DNA from: Oribacterium sp. KHPX15
Lineage (GTDB): Bacteria; Bacillota; Clostridia; Lachnospirales; Lachnospiraceae
Assembly: GCF_900107835.1 (NCBI RefSeq)
Contig: NZ_FNRG01000014.1
Span: 34,216 to 98,215, forward strand
DNA length: 64,000 bases
Direction: 5' to 3'
Shown: piece after piece, positions 32,606 through 41,328 of the stretch
Position numbering within the stretch: the first letter of the stretch is position 1
Layout of the letters: every line of letters starts with the position of its first letter
The notes under the pieces: model-generated
The model's input: the letters and a program-made list of their open reading frames with translations, nothing else
Told to the model about the DNA's origin: nothing
The model's database searches: none
Program-made: the position numbers and the translations under genes

Positions 32606-34078
32606 ATGAAGTACAAAAGTTTAATCGTTATTCTGTTTTCATCAGTGTTGTCTATGTTATTTGTAACTGCTTGTGGAAAACCTTCAGAAACCCTCTCTAA
32701 ATCAGACGATACAATCGAGAGTGTGTTTGGCAGACCAACAAAAACAAAAGATAATGCTAAGGAAGAAATAACAAAGAAAAAGGTAAATGTTGATAGCACT
32801 CAATTTAACATTAACCTTGATGGAGTTAATACAACAGATGAATTAGAAGATCGTATAGGAGAACATCTGGCGAAGTGTATTGAATCATTACAATCTCGTG
32901 CTACTGATTTGATGAATGAGATTGATTCATATGACAAATACTGCGACCAGGTAGAAAAGGTTTCTAATTTTTACAGAACTGTAGAAGAAGAAACTAATCT
33001 TATGAGTATCATGCTTCGTGAATATGCAGCTGCATACGGCAGAATGATTTTAGATTCAGATATGTCTGACAAAGAAAAATACAGAGCTGTAGATGGAATC
33101 AATGATTACGTTTATGAAGATGCTTGTGATGAGATCAAAGAAGAGATTTATGATGAACTAATGGATGATATGAAAGATCATTTCTATGACGGTATCGTAG
33201 AAGATGGGAAAGACTCTACGGAATACAGTGAATGGTATGACATATCTACAAATGAGTATAGCCAATGGTATGATACTTCTACAAAGGTATATGGTTTATA
33301 CTATGATGCAGCAACTGATATATATTCATTCTATTATGGTTTATCACTTAAATTGTATAATGGAGATTTAAAGCGTGCTGAGAAAGTATATAATAGGTTC
33401 CTCCAAAAGATAGAAAAGAAGAATAAGGGAAATAATACATACAATATTTCAGATGCTAAATTTGACACTACATTAAGAAGTGCATCAACTCCAAAAGAAT
33501 TAGAAGAAGTAGTAGATTCACATGTTTTGGAGTGTGTTCAAGCTTTAAATAAGGAGTGGTCAGATCTTTCATCAAGAATTGACACATATGAAAAGTATCG
33601 CGACAATGTTGATGACGTGGAGGACTTTCATAAACATATAGAAGAGTCGAGTGAACAGATACTTAAAATGATTTCACAATATGCCGTTGTATATGCAAAT
33701 TTAGTTATGGAGTCAGATTCGTCAAGTAAAGATAAATACAATGAAATGGATGACTTAAAAGATTGTATTTATGATGACGCATGTGCTTATGTTAAGGATG
33801 ATATTTATGATGGGTTGCTTGTCGATATTAAGGACTACTACTATGAAGGTATTCTCAAAGAAGCCAAGAAAAATATAGCCTATGGTGAATGGTCAGATGC
33901 TAGAGGTGATGCTTATTCCTTGTGGTCTGATACACGTGGTGATGTGTATAGTGAATGGTCTGATACACGTGGTGATATTTATAGTTTTTGGACAGATATG
34001 AGATCAGAATTGTTTAGTGGAGATATTGATAAGGCAAATAAGAAGATCCAAAAGTTTGCAGATAAAGTGTGTACCTGA
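32606..34078 (+). CDS. lipoprotein with a duplicated domain and 11-residue W/Y repeats
   Basis: A lipobox (FVTAC) anchors the 490-residue protein outside the cell. Residues about 70-270 and 295-490 are two copies of one domain: DELEDRIGEHLAKCIESL versus KELEEVVDSHVLECVQAL, and EEIYDELMDDMKDHFYDGI versus DDIYDGLLVDIKDYYYEGI. Each copy ends in four consecutive 11-residue units with aromatic position 2 (EWYDISTNEYS; EWSDTRGDVYS). The pattern suggests long helices of hendecad type. No family is known to me. GGAGG lies 14 bases before the ATG. Confidence 0.75.
   Translation: MKYKSLIVILFSSVLSMLFVTACGKPSETLSKSDDTIESVFGRPTKTKDNAKEEITKKKVNVDSTQFNINLDGVNTTDELEDRIGEHLAKCIESLQSRATDLMNEIDSYDKYCDQVEKVSNFYRTVEEETNLMSIMLREYAAAYGRMILDSDMSDKEKYRAVDGINDYVYEDACDEIKEEIYDELMDDMKDHFYDGIVEDGKDSTEYSEWYDISTNEYSQWYDTSTKVYGLYYDAATDIYSFYYGLSLKLYNGDLKRAEKVYNRFLQKIEKKNKGNNTYNISDAKFDTTLRSASTPKELEEVVDSHVLECVQALNKEWSDLSSRIDTYEKYRDNVDDVEDFHKHIEESSEQILKMISQYAVVYANLVMESDSSSKDKYNEMDDLKDCIYDDACAYVKDDIYDGLLVDIKDYYYEGILKEAKKNIAYGEWSDARGDAYSLWSDTRGDVYSEWSDTRGDIYSFWTDMRSELFSGDIDKANKKIQKFADKVCT
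33230..33361 (+). repeat. 33-bp coding repeats, first array
   Basis: Four 33-bp units code for the W/Y-x-D 11-residue repeats at the end of the first domain copy. The DNA is diverged. Confidence 0.6.
33887..34018 (+). repeat. 33-bp coding repeats, second array
   Basis: Four 33-bp units (from 33887, 33920, 33953 and 33986); the middle two share long identical stretches (GGTCTGATACACGTGGTGAT), pointing to recent duplication. Confidence 0.75.
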
Positions 34079-34218
34079 TCAGAATAAGTGATGATAGTAA
34101 AGAAATATCTACTGATTCTAATGCAAAATTGAAGGTCGTAACGAATCGTTTAATATGGTATGGTGACAGGAAAAACTTTGATGTGGAAATATATTACAAT
34201 GACAATAATACCCTGTGA
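34069..34218 (+). pseudogene. possible remnant ORF after the repeat lipoprotein
   Basis: Overlapping the lipoprotein stop in another frame, a GTG-led frame of 49 codons reads natural-looking protein, for example KLKVVTNRLIWYGDRKNFDV. No SD is seen. It may be the end of a gene whose start was lost. Confidence 0.35.
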
Positions 34219-34251
34219 GATCATATATTAATTGAGTAATGGAGATCAACT

Positions 34252-34413
34252 ATGAAATGTCCAAAATGCGGAGAAGAACTAACAGAAAATGTACGGTTTT
34301 GTCCCTCTTGTGGCACAGCAGTGAATCAAAGCTTGGATAAAAATACTGGCATCAATCCGTTGATACCATACATTGTTTTTAATTGCCTCGAATTAGAGGC
34401 AATTGAAAATTAA
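34252..34413 (+). CDS. truncated zinc-ribbon protein (53 aa)
   Basis: GGAG at 34241-34244 precedes ATG 34252. The product begins MKCPKCGEELTENVRFCPSC, a complete zinc ribbon of the type found at the start of many Firmicutes membrane proteins. It then runs only 30 more residues to a stop. The tail DNA contains a 9-bp inverted repeat (AATTGCCTC/GAGGCAATT, 34381-34404). Either it is a small functional ribbon protein, or a longer gene cut short by rearrangement. It is followed by a terminator-like hairpin. Confidence 0.55.
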   Translation: MKCPKCGEELTENVRFCPSCGTAVNQSLDKNTGINPLIPYIVFNCLELEAIEN

Positions 34414-34494
34414 GCAGGAGAGAATACCTTTGTAAAGATTCTCTATTTTGGACATTATGTGAGATAAGGCGTAAAAAAATGATATAAACGAATA

Positions 34495-34523
34495 ATGCCG
34501 ACGAGTTCATATATCGTCGGCAT
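34495..34523 (+). terminator. terminator-like hairpin
   Basis: ATGCCGACGA (34495-34504) and TCGTCGGCAT (34514-34523) form a perfect 10-bp stem, followed by CTTTAAT. Confidence 0.6.
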
Positions 34524-34703
34524 CTTTAATGTTGGGATACGTAAATGTTTGGAGATTATAAAAGATGATTAATTGTCGATGTAAAAAGAGAGTGTTACGT
34601 AAAATTAATCATCAAAATTATAAGTGGTGTATCAGCAATTATGAATCACATATAATTATCCGTTTTGATGATAATTTTTTTGCATGTATATTTAGGAGAA
34701 ATG

Positions 34704-36656
34704 ATGAAAGAGAAAAAATCATTAGTAAAGGTTGTAGTATTAGTACTTAGTTCGCTGTATTTTTTGTTAAGTGTTAATGTGGCTTATTCAAAAGAAATAT
34801 CATCTAATATTACTGGTGATATTTATGTTTTTGATGACAAACATGATTATCCAATATCTGAAACCACTTCTACAGATACAACAGAAACAGATAAACCTAT
34901 GGGTCAGTTGGTTCTGTCTGGTGATTTTAGAGACGATGGTATAGTTGATAAAACACATTCGTTATCAGTATCTTCAGGAAATATCGCATTTTCTTACATG
35001 TTCGATTCAACTATCTTGAACGCTCAAAATACAGAGTGGCATATAATAGAAGATAAAATAAAAAAAATCGATTCGATTAACTTAAAAGAAAATATATTAA
35101 AAGGCGCCATAGTAGTTCAGACATCTAATGATGGGGAAAAATGGGTTACTGATAAACAATTATTCAATGTTTTTAAGGATGAAAGTACCCTTAATGATCC
35201 TATTTATCAAACTCAAAATATTCAACTGGAAAATGGATGTTTCTACAGAATTATTGTGGCTTATAAAATGCAAATTAAAACAGGTGAGAACACAATTGCA
35301 TTTGTCACAACAGATACGACAGAACAAAAACGTATTGCAGAAGTATATGAATTTTACGCTGTGAATCCAAAATCAAAAGATTCTGCAGCTAGTTCTGATG
35401 ATATACCAAGAAAGGAACTAGCTAGCAAACCTATAAGTACAGGCGTAGATAATGGTTTTTCGGGAAATGAAAAGATAGATAAGAATGACCCACATTTTGG
35501 ATGGGAATTAGGAACATTTATTATAAATGGTTATACAAGAGAAACTATGTATAATAATAAGCCGATATATCTTAAAAATGTAGGTGACAAAGTTACTCTT
35601 TGGTTCAAATTAAATCAGGATATAAATAAGCTTAATGATAATGATGCATTAAGCATTAGTGAAGATTCGAACGGTTATGATCAAGTTTTTGGAGTAAAAC
35701 AAACGAATTTTGGCCATGGAACAGTGATTATTGAGTTCACAGATCATGAAGGTAAAACTCATGATCCTGTGATTTATACTAATTTTCTTGAGGCAAATGC
35801 TCACACCGGTGCAGACACTCGCGTTCAATTATTTGAGGAAGGAGATTATGAGGTTACTTTAGATTATGAAATAAAGAATGATCCCCGCAAGCTTGGACCT
35901 GTATCTGTCGTTCCAACATATACTAATTATAAGATTAGTTTTGGTTTTTCAATTAGAAATGGTAATTGTATGTTCTATCCATTTGACATTACTTCAGGTA
36001 ACGAACTGTCAGATAATGCCATTACCACCGAAGGATTCAAGCTTGATATGGCAAAATCAAGATACCTAAATATAGATGTTACCAGAACCACTTTAAAATC
36101 AAACTCTGATGGATTATTAAATGAAGACATACGATTTAATCGTCCCGCAAAAGATAATGATTCATATAGTGATGAAGGAATATATAAATTTACGGTAACT
36201 AATTTATATACTGGAGCTACAACTACTAAAACATTGTATGTTGGTACTGACAAGTATCTTAAGGCTTTGTCAAAAAACAATATCAAACTAGAAGATTTGA
36301 ATTCCAGAATATCCGAGGGATTTACAGTTGAAGAAGATGGAAGTTTAACTGCACCTATAATTGAAACAGAAGCAGATAACAGCTCACAACCAGATGAAAG
36401 TGAGTCTGCTCTTGAAATAACTGACTCAGCAGAAGAATCAACTCCTAATACTGGGAACAGTATGGATACGGAACCATCTGAGTCAAATATAGTTGAATCA
36501 ATCGATGAAGATCCTGCAAAAACTCCATCTACAGAAAAACCAGAAAATAATTCAAATCCGGTTATTTATATAATCCCAATATTATGTGTAGGAGTAGCCA
36601 TTGCAATATACGTTAAAAAGAAAAAATCTGTCAAAAACGAGGACGATAAAAAATGA
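34704..36656 (+). CDS. cell-surface protein with signal peptide and C-terminal membrane anchor, unknown
   Basis: A signal peptide (KKSLVKVVVLVLSSLYFLLS, then a likely cut near VAYSKE) and a C-terminal helix (VIYIIPILCVGVAIAIYV) with a Lys-rich cytoplasmic tail predict a type I surface protein of about 650 residues. The last 100 outer residues are a Ser/Glu/Pro-rich stalk. The body is beta-rich in appearance (DFRDDGIVDKTHSLSV, TRVQLFEEGDYEVTLDY) and is unknown to me. AGGAG at 34694-34698 selects ATG 34704 over 34665. It lies upstream of the toxin gene and may be in the same transcript. Confidence 0.7.
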   Translation: MKEKKSLVKVVVLVLSSLYFLLSVNVAYSKEISSNITGDIYVFDDKHDYPISETTSTDTTETDKPMGQLVLSGDFRDDGIVDKTHSLSVSSGNIAFSYMFDSTILNAQNTEWHIIEDKIKKIDSINLKENILKGAIVVQTSNDGEKWVTDKQLFNVFKDESTLNDPIYQTQNIQLENGCFYRIIVAYKMQIKTGENTIAFVTTDTTEQKRIAEVYEFYAVNPKSKDSAASSDDIPRKELASKPISTGVDNGFSGNEKIDKNDPHFGWELGTFIINGYTRETMYNNKPIYLKNVGDKVTLWFKLNQDINKLNDNDALSISEDSNGYDQVFGVKQTNFGHGTVIIEFTDHEGKTHDPVIYTNFLEANAHTGADTRVQLFEEGDYEVTLDYEIKNDPRKLGPVSVVPTYTNYKISFGFSIRNGNCMFYPFDITSGNELSDNAITTEGFKLDMAKSRYLNIDVTRTTLKSNSDGLLNEDIRFNRPAKDNDSYSDEGIYKFTVTNLYTGATTTKTLYVGTDKYLKALSKNNIKLEDLNSRISEGFTVEEDGSLTAPIIETEADNSSQPDESESALEITDSAEESTPNTGNSMDTEPSESNIVESIDEDPAKTPSTEKPENNSNPVIYIIPILCVGVAIAIYVKKKKSVKNEDDKK

Positions 36657-36709
36657 AAAAATTACTAGCGATAGTGCTCGTTGATTCGTTTCTTTTGATA
36701 AGAGGATAA
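36653..36709 (+). CDS. possible 18-residue peptide ORF
   Basis: Its ATG overlaps the stop of the surface protein (ATGA). It encodes MKKLLAIVLVDSFLLIRG, which looks like the start of a signal peptide, then stops just before the toxin SD. It could be a translational-coupling ORF or a signal-peptide fragment. Confidence 0.25.
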   Translation: MKKLLAIVLVDSFLLIRG

Positions 36710-36729
36710 AATTGGAGGTAAAGCAACTC

Positions 36730-38190
36730 ATGAGAAGTGTAATCTCATTATTGTTGGTATTTACGTTGATTTTTTCTGGGTGCAGTACTTCTCAAAAAGA
36801 GAGAAATACTTTTGAATCAGAGACCATCAATACTACTAAAGCCTTTTCTAGCACAGAGAAAAATAATGAGGAAAAAAATCTAGAAGAAGATTCCGGGTAT
36901 GAAAAAGGAAATGTAATAGTTTCCGAGACAGTACATGATGAAGTTAAAATTGAACCTGTAGACAGTAAGATTCCGGCACCAGAACCTGTATTTTCCGAAT
37001 TGAGCGATCCTAATCTTCTCGAATATGTCGAGAATACGGTGTATAAAGATGTGTCAAGACAGCTTGGAGATGGTTATCATGTCGAAAATGTCAGCACAGC
37101 CTATATTTCAAAGGAATATCTCGATGAGCTCGCATACAATTCGCGGTCCAATATCTTTTTCGGGTATTCACTTGAGGATTTAGATACGCAGTTCCAAGGC
37201 ACACGATATGTTTTTACCCTTGATGAAAATGGGGCAACAACGGTTGTTCCTTTTGAAGATTATGATGATACATATGAACAGGTGTTAAAAAATGTCGCAA
37301 TTGGAACAGGCGTCATCCTGGTATGTGTAACTGTTTCTGTGGTTTCTGGTGGAGTCGGTGCTCCGGCAGTCAGTATGATTTTTGCGGCATCAGCAAAATC
37401 AGGTGCTATTTTTGCAACATCTTCAGGTGCTTTAAGTGCAGTAATAAGCGGAACTGTTACCGGTATACAAACTGGAGATTTTGACCAGGCGCTCAAGGCT
37501 GGAGCTCTGGCTGGAAGCGAAAGCTTCAAATGGGGAGCCATTTCTGGTTCGATACTTGGTGGTAGCAGCGAGCTTATAATGTTGAAGACTGCTTCAGGAG
37601 GAGGACTTTCTTTGGATGATGCTGCTACCATCATTAAAGAAACGAATCTTCCGGCAAATTTTGTTAAGCAGATACATTCGATGGAAGAGTATCAAGAACT
37701 GTTGAAAATATCAGAAGCAACTGGTTTAGCAGTTCAGGATATGTCGGCAATCTGTATGAATACTGGTTATCCTTTGGAGGTTGTTAAGCTTTTTAGAAGT
37801 ACAGAGGAAAGTGTGATATATTTTGAGCAAGCAGGTTTGTATTCCGAAACTATTAATGGACAAGCTGTTTTGATTCGTTCCATTGATCTTTCTTATGAAA
37901 GTGAACTTGCCGGCCGAACAGTCACAAATCTCGAGAGAATGCAACAAGGGTATGCGGCGATTGATCCTGCAAGTGGGCAGGCCTTCCAGCTTCACCATAT
38001 CGGACAGAACGTAGATTCTCCTCTTGCGATACTTTCACAGTATGAACATACCGGTGGTGGAAATAATGCGATCCTTCACGATGTTAATATTGCTGACGGT
38101 GCCGGAGTACACAGTCTGATTACTGATAGTGAATGGGCTATTCAGCGTGAGGAGTTTTGGGAAGCATTAGCTGCATTTCTTGCAGGCTGA
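36730..38190 (+). CDS. lipoprotein polymorphic toxin with C-terminal LHH (HNH/EndoVII) nuclease domain
   Basis: The N-terminus has a lipobox (LIFSGC), then a polar linker. The middle carries a domain ending YDDTYEQVLKNVAIGTG and a Gly/Ala-rich hydrophobic stretch (about residues 190-275). The last 80 residues match the LHH nuclease family: TNLERMQQGYAAIDP, QLHHIGQ (L421-H422-H423), SQYEHTGGGNN, ILHDVN and REEFWEAL. HNH/EndoVII-type toxins cut nucleic acid in competitor cells. GGAGG lies 11 bases before ATG 36730 (TTG 36712 is an alternative). The SUKH-like gene 15 bp downstream is the expected immunity protein. A lipid anchor on a nuclease toxin is unusual. Confidence 0.82.
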   Translation: MRSVISLLLVFTLIFSGCSTSQKERNTFESETINTTKAFSSTEKNNEEKNLEEDSGYEKGNVIVSETVHDEVKIEPVDSKIPAPEPVFSELSDPNLLEYVENTVYKDVSRQLGDGYHVENVSTAYISKEYLDELAYNSRSNIFFGYSLEDLDTQFQGTRYVFTLDENGATTVVPFEDYDDTYEQVLKNVAIGTGVILVCVTVSVVSGGVGAPAVSMIFAASAKSGAIFATSSGALSAVISGTVTGIQTGDFDQALKAGALAGSESFKWGAISGSILGGSSELIMLKTASGGGLSLDDAATIIKETNLPANFVKQIHSMEEYQELLKISEATGLAVQDMSAICMNTGYPLEVVKLFRSTEESVIYFEQAGLYSETINGQAVLIRSIDLSYESELAGRTVTNLERMQQGYAAIDPASGQAFQLHHIGQNVDSPLAILSQYEHTGGGNNAILHDVNIADGAGVHSLITDSEWAIQREEFWEALAAFLAG

Positions 38191-38205
38191 CAGAAAGGGA
38201 AAAAT

Positions 38206-38595
38206 ATGCAAAGTATTGTCGAAGCTTTTGAGTCAAAAAAACATCTTCTTGTAGGTGAAGGTGTATCGGATGAAATGGTAAAGAAGGCAGAATCTGAGCT
38301 TGGAATTATATTTCCAGTCGACTATAGGAAATATCTTATAACGTATGGAGTAGCGGCATATAATGGTCATGAGCTGACAGGAATAACAAAATCAGATAGG
38401 ACGAATGTTGTTGCCGTCACAAAAGCATCTTGGGCAAAGAATCCAACTATTCCTAAAAGCATGTATGTTATTGAGGAAACAAATGTAGAAGAAATGATAA
38501 TCTGGCAATCAGAAACAGGGAAAGTGTTTTATTCATCTCCAAATCAACCGTTAACGGAACTTTGTGATTCGTTTACTCAGTATATACTGAGATAA
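38206..38595 (+). CDS. SMI1/KNR4 (SUKH) family immunity protein
   Basis: The 129-residue cytoplasmic protein shows the SUKH pattern: VSDEMVKKAESELGIIFPVDYRKYLITYG at the N-terminus, a middle HELTGI strand and the final SFTQYILR helix. SUKH proteins are the commonest immunity proteins of nuclease toxins. It starts 15 bp after the LHH toxin gene with AAAGGG as SD, so the pair should be co-expressed and the protein should neutralise that toxin. Direct binding is inferred from context. Confidence 0.85.
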   Translation: MQSIVEAFESKKHLLVGEGVSDEMVKKAESELGIIFPVDYRKYLITYGVAAYNGHELTGITKSDRTNVVAVTKASWAKNPTIPKSMYVIEETNVEEMIIWQSETGKVFYSSPNQPLTELCDSFTQYILR

Positions 38596-38699
38596 TACTT
38601 CAACAATAGAAGATGAAACTAGTATATAATCTTGTCTAATTATCTTTGATAGCCACTGTAGTGAAACTAGTAAAAAACAAGTCGTGAAAGGAGAAAACC

Positions 38700-39917
38700 A
38701 TGACAGGATTTGGAATGACAATTATGTTTTTTGGTATGGGTTGTATTTGTATTGGATGGAGTAACAGTCCTAAAAATGCCAAATTATTAGGTATGGGCGG
38801 CATAATGATGCTTGGTGGTATGTTTATAGGAATTGGTGCAAATCCAGCTAAAGATATGCCAAATGGTAGCCCTGAAATGGTTGTACTTGGTTTTTTATTA
38901 TCGGCTATTGGTGTAGTAATGATGGTTTTACAACTTGGGGCTGCAAAAAAAAGCAATCAGGCTCGTGCAGATAAAATGGCGGAAGATAAAAAAATAGCCT
39001 TCTATAACGAGTGCGTAAACAATGGAATCAAAGAATGTAAATCTGAAAAGGAGATTCAGAAGTGTACTTTGATTGCACAAAAGCACAAAATACAATATTC
39101 AAACGTATCCATTTTATTTTATGAAGCAAAAGCTTCGGTAGACAAGGATATTGAAAACAGAAAAGAAGCTGCACTTAATGCAAAGAAGGATGAAGAGAGA
39201 ATCGAATATAATGAACTGAATAAATATTCCGGCTTTAAGGGAAGAGATAAGAGAATTGCTATATTATCAGCTGAAAGAACAGCTGCATTAGAAAGCGCGA
39301 AAACTTTAAGAAATGGTGCTCAAGCAATTATGGGTGCTTCTCAACAGAAGGAACATGATTGGGCAATCCATGGTGGTATTGCAAGTGGTATTGCGGGTCC
39401 GGCAGCAGGTTTAGCAGCGGCGGCTGATATTCAAGCTAAGAATGCACAGATAAGGGCTCAGAACGAAGCTAATGCAAAAGCTTTTGCACCTTTAATGATG
39501 ACTTCACTTAGCGGAGCAGCTGATTACGATAGACATGCACGTGCCTTGCAGGAAGAAATAGAGGCAGCAAAGATAAAATTAGTATCTAATGATGATGCAA
39601 AGACTTGTTTATCAAAGATTACATTTTCAGACACAAAAGTTGAAGTGTCAGAAACCGGTACATGCACAGTAACCACCTCGGCAAAGCTTGCGACACCAAT
39701 GATTATATTTGATGATGTTGATGCAATTATTGATGGTACAATTATTGCCAATATTTATGAAGGAAAAACACTGGTAGGAGTTGCATCATTAGTTCTTCCA
39801 AAATACGGTATAAAGGGAGAAACCAAATTAAAGGGCATGTGCTTATTCTGTGGTACTAAAGGTAAGACATATACTGTTGAATACGCGGCAACAAACTTAT
39901 GGGCGATGGAGAGGTAA
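38700..39917 (+). CDS. membrane protein with coiled-coil middle, unknown
   Basis: The first 80 residues hold about three hydrophobic segments (MTIMFFGMGCICIGW, LLGMGGIMMLGGMFIGIG, MVVLGFLLSAIGVVMMVL). A charged region follows (AKKSNQARADKMAEDKK; RIEYNELNKYSGFKGRDKRI), then an Ala-rich helix with GGIASGIAGPAAGLAAAA, and a C-terminal beta-like domain of about 100 residues with a CLFCG pair. No family is recognised. AAAGGAG precedes ATG 38700. The Gly/Ala helix could be a further membrane segment. Confidence 0.65.
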   Translation: MTGFGMTIMFFGMGCICIGWSNSPKNAKLLGMGGIMMLGGMFIGIGANPAKDMPNGSPEMVVLGFLLSAIGVVMMVLQLGAAKKSNQARADKMAEDKKIAFYNECVNNGIKECKSEKEIQKCTLIAQKHKIQYSNVSILFYEAKASVDKDIENRKEAALNAKKDEERIEYNELNKYSGFKGRDKRIAILSAERTAALESAKTLRNGAQAIMGASQQKEHDWAIHGGIASGIAGPAAGLAAAADIQAKNAQIRAQNEANAKAFAPLMMTSLSGAADYDRHARALQEEIEAAKIKLVSNDDAKTCLSKITFSDTKVEVSETGTCTVTTSAKLATPMIIFDDVDAIIDGTIIANIYEGKTLVGVASLVLPKYGIKGETKLKGMCLFCGTKGKTYTVEYAATNLWAMER

Positions 39918-40059
39918 TTTTTTTGCAAGCCCTTTTTATAAAAAGCATGTTTATAATGAAATACACAAGTTTTTGGTGTGATATAGTTGTTTCAAAATAA
40001 AACTGTGTCGAAAGACCATAGATATTATAGATATTAATAATAATATTCGAGGAAATATC

Positions 40060-40365
40060 ATGGAAAAAATAATTTGTTCATGCTGTGGAAGCACACAGTT
40101 TACATTCAAAAATGGATACAGAATATGTAATTATTGTGAGACAAGATATAGCATTTCATCGGATGAACAACGAAATGAAATTAAGGCAAGTCTTGAAAAT
40201 AATCTCAAAAACAAAGAACTATCAAGTGGCATAAATATTAAAAATGATGTAGAAAGACTGCTTAATATGTGTGAAAAAGATAAAACGCATGCGTCTAAAT
40301 ATGCAAATCTTATTTTGGATATTGATCCATCCAACCAAGAAGCATTGAAATATATTAAGAGGTAA
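40060..40365 (+). CDS. small zinc-ribbon protein
   Basis: The 101 residues begin IICSCCGSTQFTFKNGYRICNYCETRYSIS, a CxxC..CxxC ribbon of the TFIIB type, followed by a helical tail with DILDIDPSNQEALKYI, which resembles one tetratricopeptide-like helix. There is no membrane segment. GAGGAA precedes the ATG. It ends 5 bp before the YbjQ-type gene, so the two are co-transcribed. The ribbon probably binds zinc; the partner is unknown. Confidence 0.68.
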   Translation: MEKIICSCCGSTQFTFKNGYRICNYCETRYSISSDEQRNEIKASLENNLKNKELSSGINIKNDVERLLNMCEKDKTHASKYANLILDIDPSNQEALKYIKR

Positions 40366-40370
40366 TCATT

Positions 40371-41066
40371 ATGAATATCATGGAGTTAGTTGCAAAATAT
40401 AACTTACAAATAAACACATTGGAACAATATATTAAAGATACTGGTTTTCCACATAGTACTGGTATCTTGGGGATTGACATTAATGAAGATTTATTTCTTA
40501 CCAAATTAGAGGATTACAAGGATTACAGTATTTACCAAAACTATTTAAATACACCCAAATCTGAAAGAGCCGGTTTGTTGGATAATATGTCAGAAAACGG
40601 CAAAATGAAGTACTTAGATGATGAAGATTTAGCATTTCTTACTAATGAAGAAAAATACATTAGAGACGCAAAAGATAATGAACAGCGTAAAAAATCTGAT
40701 ATAGCAAATATATTGATTTCCTCTGGATTTAATTTCGATGGGTATCGAATTGTAAAGTATTCTGGATATATTTCTGGAGATGACTGCATAACTATACCAC
40801 GAGATGATTTTTTCTCGTCAAACAAGGTGGAAGATCATCTTTGTGATGCTCTTGTCAAGATAAGACGGCAGGCACTGAAAGAATTGAAAGAAGCAGCCTA
40901 TGAGTTAGGGTGTAATGCTGTAATCGGTGTTGACTTTGATTATATAACCATGGATCCTCATCATACATCGGCACTTAGAAGAGATATTACTGTTTATGAG
41001 GATTACGTTATTTGTGTTACCGCAAATGGAAATGCCGTTGTAATAGAAAAAGATGAAACTAGATGA
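40371..41066 (+). CDS. YbjQ/UPF0145-like domain protein
   Basis: The last 110 residues match the YbjQ family, a small pentameric fold once called heavy-metal-binding: VKYSGYISGDDCITIP, ALKELKEAAYELGCNAVIGVDFDYITM and VICVTANGNAVVIE. The first 120 residues are a helical, acidic region of unknown type. AGAGG precedes ATG 40371. It is in tandem with the zinc-ribbon gene. The metal role is only a family label; the family's function is not settled. Confidence 0.75.
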   Translation: MNIMELVAKYNLQINTLEQYIKDTGFPHSTGILGIDINEDLFLTKLEDYKDYSIYQNYLNTPKSERAGLLDNMSENGKMKYLDDEDLAFLTNEEKYIRDAKDNEQRKKSDIANILISSGFNFDGYRIVKYSGYISGDDCITIPRDDFFSSNKVEDHLCDALVKIRRQALKELKEAAYELGCNAVIGVDFDYITMDPHHTSALRRDITVYEDYVICVTANGNAVVIEKDETR

Positions 41067-41328
41067 TATATAGGTTTATAGCGTAGAGCCTATGATATAT
41101 TGATAATTCCAGAAGTGATTTGAAGTATTGCTGCTTGAATAAAGCTTGAATGAAATAGTTAACGAGATCTTTTTGATGGTATATTAACGAAACCCCCTTA
41201 AACAGGTCTTATTACCCCAATTACCCCAATGTATTTACGAAAAAGTGCTACTATTATAAAATCCTCTTAAATGAACGATATTATTACATGAATGGACTTT
41301 TGTAGGGATTTTTGAGAGGAGTAGTGGC

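Noticed and set aside
34565..34750. 61-codon ORF overlapping the start of the surface protein gene
   Set aside because: It overlaps a signal-peptide-bearing gene with a clear SD; it has none itself.
36712..36729. TTG start six codons upstream for the LHH toxin
   Set aside because: The GGAGG lies inside this extension and fits the ATG at 36730; the lipoprotein signal also fits the shorter start.
41211..41228. 9-bp tandem duplication (ATTACCCCA twice)
   Set aside because: It is too short to interpret; it probably arose by chance slippage.
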